Shown here: in pieces, positions 9,611-19,600 of the stretch
Position numbering within the stretch: position 1 is the first letter of the stretch
Layout of the letters: each line of letters starts with the position of its first letter
Assembly (NCBI RefSeq): GCF_000353285.1
Contig: NZ_KB731324.1
Span: 5,102,577-5,166,576, forward strand
Direction: 5' to 3'
DNA length: 64,000 nucleotides
DNA from: Leptolyngbya boryana PCC 6306
GTDB lineage: Bacteria; Cyanobacteriota; Cyanobacteriia; Leptolyngbyales; Leptolyngbyaceae
The notes under the pieces: model-generated
What the model was told of the DNA's origin: nothing
Seen by the model: the letters and a program-made list of their open reading frames with translations, nothing else
Databases searched by the model: none
Translations under genes and position numbers: made by a program

Positions 9611-10252
9611 ATGGCTCTCCGTTTAGGCGACACAGTTCCCAACTTTACCCAAGACTCGTCTGAGGGAACGATCAATTTTTACGACTGGGCAGGGGATAGC
9701 TGGGTTGTCCTCTTCTCGCACCCCGCTGATTACACCCCGGTTTGCACCACCGAACTCGGTCAAGTTGCAAAAATCAAGCCTGAGTTTGACAAGCGCAACG
9801 TCAAAGTGATTGCCCTCAGCGTCGATGATGCAGAATCCCACAAAGGCTGGATTAGTGACATCAATGAAACGCAAGCCTGCAGCGTCAACTATCCCATTTT
9901 GGCAGATGGCGACAAGAAAGTTTCCGAACTGTACGACATGATTCACCCGAACTCCAGCACGGGTTCGACGCTGACGGTTCGCTCTGTTTTCATCATCGAC
10001 AACAACAAGAAGTTGCGTCTGACCTTCACCTATCCGGCAAGCACCGGACGGAACTTTGACGAATTGCTGCGGGTGATTGATTCGCTGCAATTGACTGATA
10101 ACTACAGTGTAGCTACGCCTGCAAACTGGGTAGATGGCAATGACTGTGTGGTTGTGCCTTCGATCCCAACCGATCAGGCTCGTGAGAAATTCCCGAAAGG
10201 TGTCACTGAAGTGAAGCCTTATCTGAGAATGACTCCACAACCGAACAAATAA
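9611..10252 (+). CDS. 1-Cys peroxiredoxin (Prx6 family)
   Basis: The 213-residue protein reduces peroxides in the cytosol. The peroxidatic motif HPADYTPVCTTE puts the catalytic cysteine at 45, with the supporting Thr42. The long C-terminal region (about 165-213) with PANWVDGNDCVVVPSI and a second conserved block is characteristic of the Prx6/1-Cys subgroup rather than typical 2-Cys enzymes. Length fits the family. It is transcribed alone; a strong terminator lies about 25 bp after the stop, and the next gene converges on it. Confidence 0.93.
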   Translation: MALRLGDTVPNFTQDSSEGTINFYDWAGDSWVVLFSHPADYTPVCTTELGQVAKIKPEFDKRNVKVIALSVDDAESHKGWISDINETQACSVNYPILADGDKKVSELYDMIHPNSSTGSTLTVRSVFIIDNNKKLRLTFTYPASTGRNFDELLRVIDSLQLTDNYSVATPANWVDGNDCVVVPSIPTDQAREKFPKGVTEVKPYLRMTPQPNK

Positions 10253-10276
10253 GCTTTGATCGCTGTGATTTTCAAG

Positions 10277-10303
10277 CTGGGTAAGACATTACCCAGTTTT
10301 TTT
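10277..10303 (+). terminator. Rho-independent terminator of the peroxiredoxin gene
   Basis: CTGGGTAA, a GACA loop and TTACCCAG form a perfect 8-bp stem followed directly by seven T residues. It lies between the convergent peroxiredoxin and MarR genes. Confidence 0.92.
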
Positions 10304-10314
10304 ACGCCTCTTTC

Positions 10315-11241
10315 TTACACCTCAGCCAGGTTTGCGATCAAACGATCCACGCATTTTGACAACAACGTTTGCTCGTCTTCTGAGATATCCTGCATCATCA
10401 TCTGTAATAATTCCAAGGCAGCCATCGGCAAAGTTTGTCTGAGTTCTAGCCCAGCATCAGTGAGCCAAATGCGCCAAATGCGCCGATCCTGAGCGTCACG
10501 CTCTCGCCGGATTAGCCCCCGCTCGCTCATGCGATCGAGTACCCCGGTGAGTGTGCCACCGACTTGTTGCAAATTCTCGCCAATGCTGGAGGTCGCTTGT
10601 CCATCCTCTTGCCACAGACAGCACAGCACGACCCAATGAAATGGAGTCAGACCAAAGGGTTCAAGAAGATCTTGAAACCGACGAGTGCCCAATTGAGCAA
10701 TGAGCTTCATCCGATATCCCAAATTATTCGGCGCAAAAATCGCTTCCCACCCTTCAGCCGGATGGATGATCGGTGACTCTCCGAGATTTGCAATCATGCG
10801 ATCGACAATCGTTGACAACTGTTCGCGATTTGGTATCGAAATCCCTTGCAGCGCCGCATCGCGAAGCTCAGTTGCAAGAGGCGGCAGAATTTCTTCAAAT
10901 TTTCGTCCAGCATCGGTGAGCCAAATGCGCCAAATGCGCCGATCCTGAGCATCACGCTCTCGCCGAATTAGCCCTCGCTCACTCATGCGATCCAGAACTC
11001 CGGTCAGTGTGCCGCCAACTTGCTGTAAGCGATCGCCAATACTCGAAGTCGCTTGCCCGTCTTCTTGCCAGAGGCAGCACAGAACAATCCAATGAAACGG
11101 CGTAAGCTTATAGGGGTCAAGACGCTCCTGAAACTTGCGATTTGCGAGTTGCGATAGTAGTTTGATACGATAGCCAATTCCGTGCGGGGCAAGCAGGCAT
11201 TTGAGATGCATTGGGATCGGTTCAACCTGGGAAGAAATCAT
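10315..11241 (-). CDS. Tandem MarR-family regulator (two fused MarR domains)
   Basis: This 308-residue protein contains two complete MarR winged-helix domains (about 10-145 and 155-300) in one chain. Both carry LTPFHW(I/V)VLCCLWQEDG, the recognition segment with TLTGVLDRMSERGL and the wing RRERDAQDRRIWRIWLTDAG. MarR proteins normally work as homodimers of about 140-170 residues, so this is probably a covalent pseudo-dimer. The two central cores are almost identical in protein while their DNA differs at scattered positions. The corresponding bases are 456 bp apart. It converges on the peroxiredoxin gene. Its target is unknown and may be redox related (inference). Confidence 0.85.
   Translation of the reverse strand: MISSQVEPIPMHLKCLLAPHGIGYRIKLLSQLANRKFQERLDPYKLTPFHWIVLCCLWQEDGQATSSIGDRLQQVGGTLTGVLDRMSERGLIRRERDAQDRRIWRIWLTDAGRKFEEILPPLATELRDAALQGISIPNREQLSTIVDRMIANLGESPIIHPAEGWEAIFAPNNLGYRMKLIAQLGTRRFQDLLEPFGLTPFHWVVLCCLWQEDGQATSSIGENLQQVGGTLTGVLDRMSERGLIRRERDAQDRRIWRIWLTDAGLELRQTLPMAALELLQMMMQDISEDEQTLLSKCVDRLIANLAEV
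10461..11108. repeat. Intragenic direct duplication in the MarR fusion
   Basis: A segment of roughly 190 bp beginning at 10461 recurs from 10917 with a 456-bp (152-codon) offset. Both begin TGAGCCAAATGCGCC. Differences are scattered and mostly at synonymous positions, so the duplication is not brand new but has kept its protein sequence. Confidence 0.8.
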
Positions 11242-11531
11242 TGATGTTAACTAAACTAAAAAGCGCTGGATTAAGGGATGGACTTGGGGTGCAAAAATCG
11301 GAGCGTCAGACATCAAGGGCAGACCGTAGCCGTTAAACAGCTAACCGCTGAGTAGAGAAATTTTAACGCCATAGGGGTCTGTATGCACAAAAGCGTTGCA
11401 TAACTTTGACAGACTGTCGTATCCAAAACGGATATTGTAATTATCACCAAAAATGATTGATTCAGTCAGGTCTGCAACGCTTTATTACACGAAGTGCGTT
11501 GTAGACAAGGTTCAGAAATTCTCGCTTCGCT
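11242..11531. other. Intergenic region with spaced inverted repeat
   Basis: No gene was recognised in this 290-bp stretch. An 11-bp inverted repeat, AAAGCGTTGCA (11390-11400) and TGCAACGCTTT (11473-11483), encloses about 72 bp that itself contains small stems (ATCC/GGAT) and a TTTGACA box. It could be a MITE remnant, a small RNA or an operator. It lies between two minus-strand genes. Confidence 0.35.
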
Positions 11532-13001
11532 TTAATTAAGCTCAGTTTGTACATCTTGCCCTTGCAGAGGTTTGAGCGCGATCGTCGGCGGCTCAGTTGG
11601 AGGCAAAGACTGCGATCGTAGAACAATAGCCCCAATGATTAGCGTCAAAATGGGTATGCCGATCGACACCACACTCTTCAAGCTACTATTCATCCCCAGT
11701 AAATATTGAGCGCTACTTGCCAACCCAAACGCCAGAGTTGTTAGTCCAAACAGTCGCGCTTTCGGGATCAAGGCAGCAAATGTAATCAAAATCGAACAAT
11801 ACCAAGGCATTAACCACGAGGTCGCAAGAAGCATGAGGACTAAAGTTGTCCAGCCCATATCTTCTAACAACATCTGTGGCGTATTGTTCCAGCGTTTGTC
11901 GCTGCGATGGAGCTGCCAACCATAAAAGCCAAAAAATCCCGCCAGCGTCAGATTGGACAACAGGGCGAGAATCACGCGCTGCTGAGTAAGATCTAAGCGA
12001 TCTGGATGAAAAATGCGAACGAGATCGAGGAAAAATTTCGCGATCGCCATCAGCGAAGACTGATACTGCCCCGACACACCCGGATTGAGGATACTTTGCC
12101 AAGCCGCTAGATTCGGCATGACCGTGAACACCAGCCCCGTGACAATTGCACCAGATGCCACAATCATGCCGAGCAGCCACCGCCAATGTCCTTGACGCAG
12201 TAAGGTTACAGCCACCCAGGGAGTCCAAATTATTGGTAGTGTTTTACTTAAAAAGCCACCCCAAAGGGCGACAAACGCCATCCAGTATTGCTGTCTTGCA
12301 TAGGAAACCGCAAACAGCACGATGCTCGTCGAGACAAAAATATCAACATGCGCCGAACTCACCTGTTCCATTAACAGCAAGGGGTGGAGTAAATAGGCGA
12401 TCGTAATCCTGCCACGCTCCGGAATCGGCAACCAACGCCAAATTAAATAGCCATTCAAGAGATGCAGCAGTAAGCAAATTAGCTTAAAAATATAAAGTGC
12501 CACGATTGGACTCATCGTGACAAAGACGGCTGAGAAAGTGAAAACAGCTTGAGAAATCAGTCCATACGTCGAAGTTTGTGCCCAATCGACATAAGGCGAC
12601 AGTTCGGTAACGTATGCCCCGGCTCGGATCAAATAGGGATTGGCTCCATTGAGATTCATCAATCCCGAATGCAAATAGAGATAAGTATCATTGCCGAGCG
12701 GATAGGCAATGAAGGCAAGCATCCAGAAGGCAGAAGTCCGAATTAAGATTTGGCGAAAGCTCCAAGTGGAATGTATCCACGAGGTACTGAGAAGATTTGC
12801 CAGCCAGATCAGATAAATAATCGAAAGTGCCAGATAACTACCGCCGATCGCGAGTTGCGTTTTGAGGTCTGGAAACGTTGCGAATTTTCGCCCACCCGCC
12901 AGAACGTAATAGAATTTATCAATTCCTAGGGATAAAAGAACAACACTTAAAAAGGTTGTAAGGATTAACGCGATCGCCGTTAGTATTCTAGTTTTATTCA
13001 C
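11532..13001 (-). CDS. GT-C-type integral-membrane glycosyltransferase (polyprenol-phosphate-mannose-like)
   Basis: The 489-residue, strongly hydrophobic protein has about eleven or twelve predicted membrane segments, the first at residues 5-27. The extracytoplasmic loop near residue 100 has PLGNDTYLYLHSG followed by GANPYLI. An acidic residue near the first loop and an NPY motif are typical of GT-C enzymes that use polyprenyl-phosphate sugars. A second conserved region, QVSSAHVD, follows. It probably adds a hexose to a lipid-linked or surface glycan. It stands alone and is divergent from the WD40 gene. Confidence 0.7.
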   Translation of the reverse strand: MNKTRILTAIALILTTFLSVVLLSLGIDKFYYVLAGGRKFATFPDLKTQLAIGGSYLALSIIYLIWLANLLSTSWIHSTWSFRQILIRTSAFWMLAFIAYPLGNDTYLYLHSGLMNLNGANPYLIRAGAYVTELSPYVDWAQTSTYGLISQAVFTFSAVFVTMSPIVALYIFKLICLLLHLLNGYLIWRWLPIPERGRITIAYLLHPLLLMEQVSSAHVDIFVSTSIVLFAVSYARQQYWMAFVALWGGFLSKTLPIIWTPWVAVTLLRQGHWRWLLGMIVASGAIVTGLVFTVMPNLAAWQSILNPGVSGQYQSSLMAIAKFFLDLVRIFHPDRLDLTQQRVILALLSNLTLAGFFGFYGWQLHRSDKRWNNTPQMLLEDMGWTTLVLMLLATSWLMPWYCSILITFAALIPKARLFGLTTLAFGLASSAQYLLGMNSSLKSVVSIGIPILTLIIGAIVLRSQSLPPTEPPTIALKPLQGQDVQTELN

Positions 13002-13096
13002 GGAATTTTAAGATCGAGTAAATTCTCCTTAATATACTACTTCACGAATTTGGTGGCATCGCGTTTTAGAATTGTGAGCTTAGGAGTCAGAGAAAC

Positions 13097-14131
13097 GTGA
13101 GACAAAATCGCTGGGTACAGAAGTTGAGCATTGCTGGCGTTGCATTGATTGCGTTTCTAGCTGCAATGTTTTTGCTACTATGGCAGGCGACGAGTTCTCG
13201 TGGAGTCGCCAAGGTCTGCATGCCAATCTATGCGGCAGATGTGATGTGTTACGGACAGCGACAATTGATGACTTCACATAAGCCGACGACGATCACCGTC
13301 AGTCCTTTGGGTGGAATTTTAGCGGCAGGTTATGAAAGAGAGATCGAGCTATGGGATCTCAAGACTGGCAAAGCCCTACCCAGGTTACAGGATCACACGG
13401 ATTTAGTCAGCGCGATCGCGATTAGCCCAGATGAGAAAATTTTGGCAAGCAGTAGTTTAGATGGAACGATCAAGCTCTGGGATTTACCCCATCATCGTTT
13501 AGTTTCGACCCTGAATGCGGGACGGGCTTCTAATTTAGCGTTTAGCCCGGATGGGCGCATGTTAGCGAGTTCGAGTGGAGTGCATCGTTGGGCAGATGGG
13601 GTGTTTAGTCCGCTGGGGGTGCAGATGTGGGACATTGCGTCGCGGCAACGGGTGTATGGTTTGGGGACTCAGCCAGTCCGCGCGATCGCGTTTAGTCCAG
13701 ATGGGCATCTGTTAGCGGCAGGAGATCGGATGAAGACAGAACTCTGGCAGGTTCGAGATGGCGAACGACTGCAAACTCTGAATTCAGGCGAGGTGACAGG
13801 GCTAGTCTTCTGCCAAGATGGACAAACATTGATTACAGGAAGTAGTAAGCTCAAACTCTGGGATTTGCGGAATGGCAACCTGCTGCATGAGTTTGATGCG
13901 GGAGCTTCGGATATGGTACTCAGCCCGGATGGACAGACTTTAGCAACTTCATCGGGGGGATCGGTGCATCTGTGGCATCTATTTACAGAACAATCGTTGG
14001 GATCGTTGTATGCAACGTCCTTTAGTAGTTTGTTTGTGGAGTTTGCCTTGAAGGGACAAGCGATCGTGGCAGCGGGAACGGATGGAATTTGGCTTTGGCG
14101 AGATTTGCATTCTGAGACGGCAACTCCCTAA
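13097..14131 (+). CDS. Membrane-anchored WD40-repeat protein
   Basis: This 344-residue protein starts at GTG 13097, with AGGAG ten bases upstream. An N-terminal hydrophobic segment (about 12-33) acts as a signal anchor. The rest is a WD40 propeller, with repeated (I/F)SPDG(H/Q/R) and KLWDL or ELWDL blades, for example AISPDEKILASSSLDGTIKLWD, quoted here only as a landmark near residue 110-130. About six or seven blades can be counted. It is likely a scaffold at the cytoplasmic membrane or in the periplasm; no enzymatic domain is present. Confidence 0.82.
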   Translation: MRQNRWVQKLSIAGVALIAFLAAMFLLLWQATSSRGVAKVCMPIYAADVMCYGQRQLMTSHKPTTITVSPLGGILAAGYEREIELWDLKTGKALPRLQDHTDLVSAIAISPDEKILASSSLDGTIKLWDLPHHRLVSTLNAGRASNLAFSPDGRMLASSSGVHRWADGVFSPLGVQMWDIASRQRVYGLGTQPVRAIAFSPDGHLLAAGDRMKTELWQVRDGERLQTLNSGEVTGLVFCQDGQTLITGSSKLKLWDLRNGNLLHEFDAGASDMVLSPDGQTLATSSGGSVHLWHLFTEQSLGSLYATSFSSLFVEFALKGQAIVAAGTDGIWLWRDLHSETATP

Positions 14132-14181
14132 GTTTCATGAAGGGACTTGAACCAGAGGTTAGGGTTTGAATTAGCTCAGAT

Positions 14182-14219
14182 AAAAATGGCTTGAACGAGT
14201 CTAATCACTCGCTCAAGCC
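14182..14219 (-). terminator. Rho-independent terminator of the SH3b gene
   Basis: Read on the minus strand, GGCTTGAGCGAGT and ACTCGTTCAAGCC form a 13-bp stem with one mismatch and a 6-nt loop, followed by ATTTTTA. It lies 35 bp after the stop of the SH3b protein gene and may also terminate the convergent WD40 transcript. Confidence 0.85.
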
Positions 14220-14253
14220 GCAGATTTGAAACATTCGAGAAATAACCGGACGT

Positions 14254-14820
14254 TTACTGACAATTCAGAAGATTGCTACCAGGAACATTCACAAATCCGT
14301 TAGAAACCCAACCTGAAACGGGTTTTGCAATCTGCACCCATACCCGTCCACTTGCATCTGTCTTGGATGTCGTTGGCGTGGTTGAAACATTGACTTGAGA
14401 ATTGAACGCAACACTCCCTACAACCGCAGTTGACACATCTGGCCCTTGACGCACGATCAAACCTTGCGTTTGTGTGACACGGCGGCAGGTCGATGGGGAA
14501 GGATTTGGATTCGGGTTCGGATTTGGATTACCACCAGGGCAGAGTCTCAGCGTTACCGTTTGCACAAAGCCTTTAGAGGGAGCGCTCACAGCAAGAAAAC
14601 CATTTTCAGCTGTATTTTCCGCGATCGTCATTCTTTGGTTTTCAGGGACAGCGCGAACAACAGGACTAGCAGCAGAACGCTCTGCGAAAATGGCAGTAGA
14701 CTGCTTTGCACACCGAACTTGACCGACGAGTTGTGCTTGAGCAGCAGGCATGATGAAAGGGGCTGTCAGTCCAGCAATTGTTAGGGCGGAAACCGAATGC
14801 TGCCAAAGATTTAATTTCAT
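14254..14820 (-). CDS. Secreted protein with two bacterial SH3 domains
   Basis: The 188-residue protein has an N-terminal signal peptide ending near AAQAQ (residues 1-30). A first SH3b-like domain (about 32-95) is followed by an Asn-Pro repeat linker (PNPNPNPNPSP). A second SH3b domain (about 110-185) has GLIVRQGPDVSTAVVGSV and VWVQIAKPVSGWV. Such proteins bind the cell wall or periplasmic peptides. It has its own strong terminator and no obvious partner. Confidence 0.82.
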   Translation of the reverse strand: MKLNLWQHSVSALTIAGLTAPFIMPAAQAQLVGQVRCAKQSTAIFAERSAASPVVRAVPENQRMTIAENTAENGFLAVSAPSKGFVQTVTLRLCPGGNPNPNPNPNPSPSTCRRVTQTQGLIVRQGPDVSTAVVGSVAFNSQVNVSTTPTTSKTDASGRVWVQIAKPVSGWVSNGFVNVPGSNLLNCQ

Positions 14821-15011
14821 CGTATTAAACTCCTCACCTAGGGTAGAACCCTTTACCAGTGGACTATTTCGGGAATTATCCCACGGATAGCTCGAATTCT
14901 TGGCTTTTTCATAATGCTTTTAAACATTTCACAGAGATACCTCTCTTAAAGCGTAGTCATAATGAATTCAACTTGGTTATGATAGGGAGGTTATTCAAGG
15001 AATTTCATCTG

Positions 15012-15551
15012 ATGGTCAAAGTTGTTGGCATTGCTGGAAGTTTAAGACCGGGTTCTTACAGTCAACTCGCTCTGAAAGTTGCGATTCAACGGGTTGCCGC
15101 TTTGGGAGCAGAGGTAGAAATTTTGGATTTACGATCGCTGAATTTGCCGTTCTGTGATGGTGGGAAGGACTATTCGGACTATCCTGATGTGGCAAAAATG
15201 AAGCAGGTCGTCAGCGAAGCGGATGCGATTATTTTAGCGACCCCTGAATACCACGGCAGTATTAGTGGCGTGCTCAAGAATGCGCTGGATCTGATGGGGT
15301 TTGTCGAGTTTACGGGCAAGGTAACGGGTGCGATTAGTGTTTTGGGCGGGCAGTCGAATAGTAATTCGCTCAATGATTTGCGAGTGATTTTGCGGGCGAT
15401 TCATGCCTGGACAATTCCGGAGCAGATTGCAATCGGGCAAGCTTGGCAGGCATTTGGGGAAGATGGCAAGTTACTCGATGAAGACCTTTCGCAGCGGTTT
15501 GATGCATTTGCTCAGAGTTTAGTAGAGAACACTCGCAAACTTAGAGGTTAA
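15012..15551 (+). CDS. NADPH-dependent FMN reductase (flavodoxin-like)
   Basis: The 179-residue protein from the ATG at 15012 (MVKVVGIAGSLRPGSYS) matches the FMN_red family. The phosphate-binding loop is GSLRPGSYS, and ATPEYHGSISGVLKNALD is the second FMN-contact motif. It transfers electrons from NAD(P)H to FMN or quinone-type acceptors in the cytosol. An upstream in-frame ATG at 14859 would add 51 residues without homology and is unlikely. The weak AAGG of the leader supports 15012. Confidence 0.88.
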   Translation: MVKVVGIAGSLRPGSYSQLALKVAIQRVAALGAEVEILDLRSLNLPFCDGGKDYSDYPDVAKMKQVVSEADAIILATPEYHGSISGVLKNALDLMGFVEFTGKVTGAISVLGGQSNSNSLNDLRVILRAIHAWTIPEQIAIGQAWQAFGEDGKLLDEDLSQRFDAFAQSLVENTRKLRG

Positions 15552-15617
15552 TTGCGATCGGGTTTGAGTGGTGAATGTTCAAAAGAGTGGGGGTAGGGAG
15601 CTAATTAGGAAACAATT

Positions 15618-15638
15618 CCCCACTCCCCACTCCCCACT
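15618..15638. repeat. Three tandem CCCCACT heptamers
   Basis: Three exact head-to-tail copies of CCCCACT sit between the FMN reductase and methyltransferase genes. Heptamer tandem repeats of this type (STRR) are known from filamentous cyanobacteria. Related tracts occur at 31483-31514, 33901-33933, 56837-56854 and 60421-60448 in this window. Confidence 0.85.
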
Positions 15639-15721
15639 GATGCGACAGAGATTTCATAGATTGATTCGTCGAGCGATCGCTAACGGTAAAATTAAGACTG
15701 TTCATAAACTTAGTTTTTGAT

Positions 15722-16636
15722 ATGACCGTAACCAGTGAACCCAAGCTCAGACTCGCTTCTCGGCTTGTGAATGGAATTTTATCGATCAAACCTGTGTTTG
15801 ATTTGGCGAGATATCGTGCTCGAACGATGATGATCAAACGGGCAGAATCGATCGGGGTTCCCTGGACGAAGATTGTGGCTGATTTGCAAGCTCGCGATTG
15901 GTCAACGGAATTTAATCAAGTCAATAATCCTGATTTGAAATATCCAGAGTATTATGTGCGTTCTTTTCACGCCTACGAAGAAGGGAATTTAGGGTGGGAG
16001 CCTGCCACCGAAGTAGAAGTGGCTGCCTATGCGGTTCATGCAAGGATTTGGAGTGATTCGGGAAAAGATGGCGATCCCCGATTGCGTCAGAGCTATCACA
16101 ACGTTTTGCAAGCTGAAATTTCTGAATCTCCAAAAGCGATCGTGGATCTCGGATGCAGCGTGGGAATGAGCACCGTTGCGCTACAAGACGCTTTCCCAGG
16201 TGCAACGCTCACCGGAGTTGATCTTTCCCCTTATTTCTTAGCCGTTGCGAAGCATCGAGTCGGAGAACGGGAAAACATTAACTGGGTACATGCCGATGCC
16301 GCAGCAACAGGTTTACCCTCTGGCTCGTATGACTTGGTTTCGGCTTGCTTGTTGTTTCATGAATTGCCGAAAAGTGCCGCGATCGACATTCTCAAAGAAG
16401 CCAGAAGATTACTTCGTCCGGGTGGACATCTTGCCATCATGGATATGAATCCCAACTCTGAAATTTATGCCAAAATGCCCCCGTACATTTTGACATTACT
16501 CAAGAGTACAGAACCTTATTTGGATCAGTATTTTGGGTTGGATTTGGAGAAAGAAATCGTTGAAGCAGGTTTCTCTAAACCGACTTTGACCTGCAACACT
16601 CCGCGCCATCGGACTTTGGTTGCCCAAGCTTGCTAA
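15722..16636 (+). CDS. Class I SAM-dependent methyltransferase
   Basis: The 304-residue protein has an N-terminal helical extension (about 1-125) and a Rossmann methyltransferase core. Motif I is IVDLGCSVGMSTVAL (about residues 139-153), motif II has LTGVDLSPYFLAVA, and the acidic motif has WVHADAAATGLPSGSYDLV. The following LRPGGHLAIMDMNP is also typical. The SAM-binding residues look intact. The substrate is unknown; the long N-terminal extension resembles cyanobacterial methyltransferases of unassigned function. It converges with the large sensor kinase gene. Confidence 0.85.
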   Translation: MTVTSEPKLRLASRLVNGILSIKPVFDLARYRARTMMIKRAESIGVPWTKIVADLQARDWSTEFNQVNNPDLKYPEYYVRSFHAYEEGNLGWEPATEVEVAAYAVHARIWSDSGKDGDPRLRQSYHNVLQAEISESPKAIVDLGCSVGMSTVALQDAFPGATLTGVDLSPYFLAVAKHRVGERENINWVHADAAATGLPSGSYDLVSACLLFHELPKSAAIDILKEARRLLRPGGHLAIMDMNPNSEIYAKMPPYILTLLKSTEPYLDQYFGLDLEKEIVEAGFSKPTLTCNTPRHRTLVAQAC

Positions 16637-16653
16637 AGGCGCTAGTTTTCCTC

Positions 16654-19600
16654 TCAAGCCGCAGGAGTCGCGATCAGGGATGAGACGGCTTTGACCAATA
16701 CATCCGGTTCCGTTGGCTTTGAGAGGTGCATTTGAAAACCTGCGGCTAAGGCTTGCTGCTGATTGACCTCGCCAGCGTAAGCCGTTAGCGCGATCGCTTT
16801 AATCGTCCCTCCTTGCTCTGGTGACTGCTTTCTAATTTGCTGAATCAGAGAATAGCCATTCATTTCTGGCATCCCAATATCGCATAACAAGAGATCAGGA
16901 ATCGATTGGCTCATGAGACACAGTGCCTCTGCTGCCGAAGCTGCGACTGTCACTTTTGCGCCTGCTTGGATCAAGACAAATGATGCCAACTCTCGCATGT
17001 CTGCATCATCATCCACCACCAAGACGCAAATCCCGGTTAAATCTGCCGCAGCTTCTATATTCTCGATCTCAGAAGGGGTGTGCTCGATGTGGTTGAGCGG
17101 CAGACGAACAACGAAAGTCGCGCCTAGATTAGATCCGGGACTCTCTGCCCAGACGCTTCCACCATGCAATTCAACGAGCTGACGCACGATCGCCAGCCCC
17201 AACCCCAATCCCCCAAATTTTCGAGTCGTGCTGCCATCTTCTTGGCGGAAGTAATCAAATACATAAGGTAGAAACTCTGGATGAATGCCTCTGCCCGTAT
17301 CTTGAACTTGAATGTGCACATGAGCGCCAACCTGCTCTAAGCGCACCTCGACTTGCCCGCCTGATGGCGTGAACTTCACAGCATTTGACAAGAGATTCCA
17401 AACGATCTGTTGGAGACGGTTTGTGTCGCCTAAAACGGCTCCTGAAACCGGATTGAGCAGGGTTTGAATGTGAATCTGTTTCGCTTCAGCCGCTAGGTGG
17501 ACAGTTTCTAAAGCCGCCTCAACCGTCGTCGCCAGATTGACAGGCGCAATGTTTAACGTCATTTTTCCTTGCAAAATGCGGGAGACATCGAGCAAGTCTT
17601 CGATTAATTGCGCTTGCAGTTTCGCATTGCGTTCGATCGTTTCCAAAGCTTGGTTCGTTTTCGTGGCATCTAACCGTTTGCACCGCAGCATTTTTGTCCA
17701 ACCGAGAATGGGATTGAGGGGCGATCGCAATTCATGCGACAACACCGCAAGGAATTCATCCTTGATCCGGTTTGCCGATTCTGCTTTGGTGCGATCGCGT
17801 TGGGTGGCTTGATAGAGTTGGGCATTGTCGATCGCGAGCGAGGCACGACGCGCCAATTCCTCAGCTAATTGCAAATCTGTCATCGTGTAGCGTCGTCCAG
17901 ACTCAGCCGAGATAAAAGAGATGACCCCAATAATTCTCGCCTGAGTTCGGAGCGGCACAGCCATCACAGAACTAAACCCGACCTGCCGTAGAATCTCTAA
18001 ATGCTCTGGATTACGAGCAGCCTGAACGAGCATTTCATCTAGGATCTCTGGCACAAAATCAGGCTCTCCAGTTCGCAGGGTTAAGGCTGCACCACGAGCC
18101 GCATTCGGGTCGAGTGGATACTTTTCTTGCAGCTGATGTGCCCATTCCAGTTTGGTAGGATTGATGTGAGCAACGGCAATCTGGTCAATGGTGCCATCCT
18201 CCTCAACGATGTGAACCGTACACCAGTCGGCTAATTCCGGGACGGTTAGCTGTGCGACTCGCTCCAACGTCGTTTGATAATCTAGGGAAGACGCTAGCAC
18301 TGCACTAGTTTCGGAGAGAAACTGTTGGGCACGTTCTAACCTAACGCGTTCCGTGACATCGACCACATAGATCAAGACGCTTTCCACCTGGTGACTCGCG
18401 TTGACAGTCGGTAGATAGTAAACGTTGTAGTAACCGGGACGACGATCGTTGCGCCCCGGAGGATTTACGGCAAAGTTGGGTGAAATGAAGGGATCTCCCG
18501 TCGTGTAAATTCGCTCAAAGATTTCCACTAATCTGGGGTCGGTTTGACCAAACAGCGTCGAAATTGAATTGCCTAAATGTTGCTCACGGGTTAATCCGTT
18601 AATTTCAGCTAAGGATTCATTGATGGCAACATATCGTTGCTCGGCATCCAGTAAAGCTAAGCCAATCGGAGAGGTTTCAAAGATAGTCGCCAATTGCTGC
18701 TGTGCCGCTTCGGATTGGGCGCGAGCAAGGCGTTCGCGCTCTAACAGTTGTTCCCGTTCCTGCTCGGCTTGCTTGCGCTGCGTGACATCCAACACCAGCG
18801 ACAATACCGACAGCATCCGTCCCGATTTATCTCTGAGACTGGAGTTGTACCACTCGCAATGCACCACGTTGCGGTCTTTCGTGTAATTGCGGTTGTACGA
18901 GAGAATATGCGGTTCCTCGCCATAAACTAATCGCTGACAGACATCAGCAACCGATTCCAGGTCTTCTTCAAAGACAAACGGAATCTCCATTAAATGTTTA
19001 CCCAGTATTTCCTCAGCTTTCCAGCCCAAAATGCGTTCTGCACCAGCAGACCACCGAAGGACTCGAAAGTTATCGTCCCATTCCACAACTGCCATCGGCG
19101 TATTTTCGACGTGGAAATTGAGCTTTTGTAGCGTTTGATGCAAGGTCTCTTCCGCTTGCTTGCGCTCTGTAATGTCAATCACAACGCCAATCGAGTGCTT
19201 CGGTTGTCCTTGCGCATCATAGGAGAACTGTCCTCTCACATCGACCCAGTGAATCAAGCCGTCTGGCAAGCGCAGGCGATATTCGTGATGGTACTCTGTT
19301 CGTTCCGCGATCGCTTGCTGCCACTTTGTCTCTGTTTCTCCCAAGTCATCCGGATGCACGCGACTTGCCCAAAGTTCGTAGCTAGGCTTATCCTCATCAG
19401 GCTGTAGCCCCAGAATCGTGAAATGTCCTGATGACCAGAGGAGCGTATCTGCTTGCAAATCCCAGTGCCAAGTGCCCATCCGTCCCACTTTCAGCGCAAG
19501 TTGTAGGTGAGCTTCACGCTCTCGCAATTCTGCTTCTGCTCGCGATCTCTCTACAGCTAGCCAGGTTTTTTCAGCGATACGTTCCAGTAATTTCCCGTCT

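Noticed and set aside
9623-10240. 205-codon minus-strand frame opposite the peroxiredoxin gene
   Set aside because: The plus frame is an intact peroxiredoxin; the minus frame has no homology.
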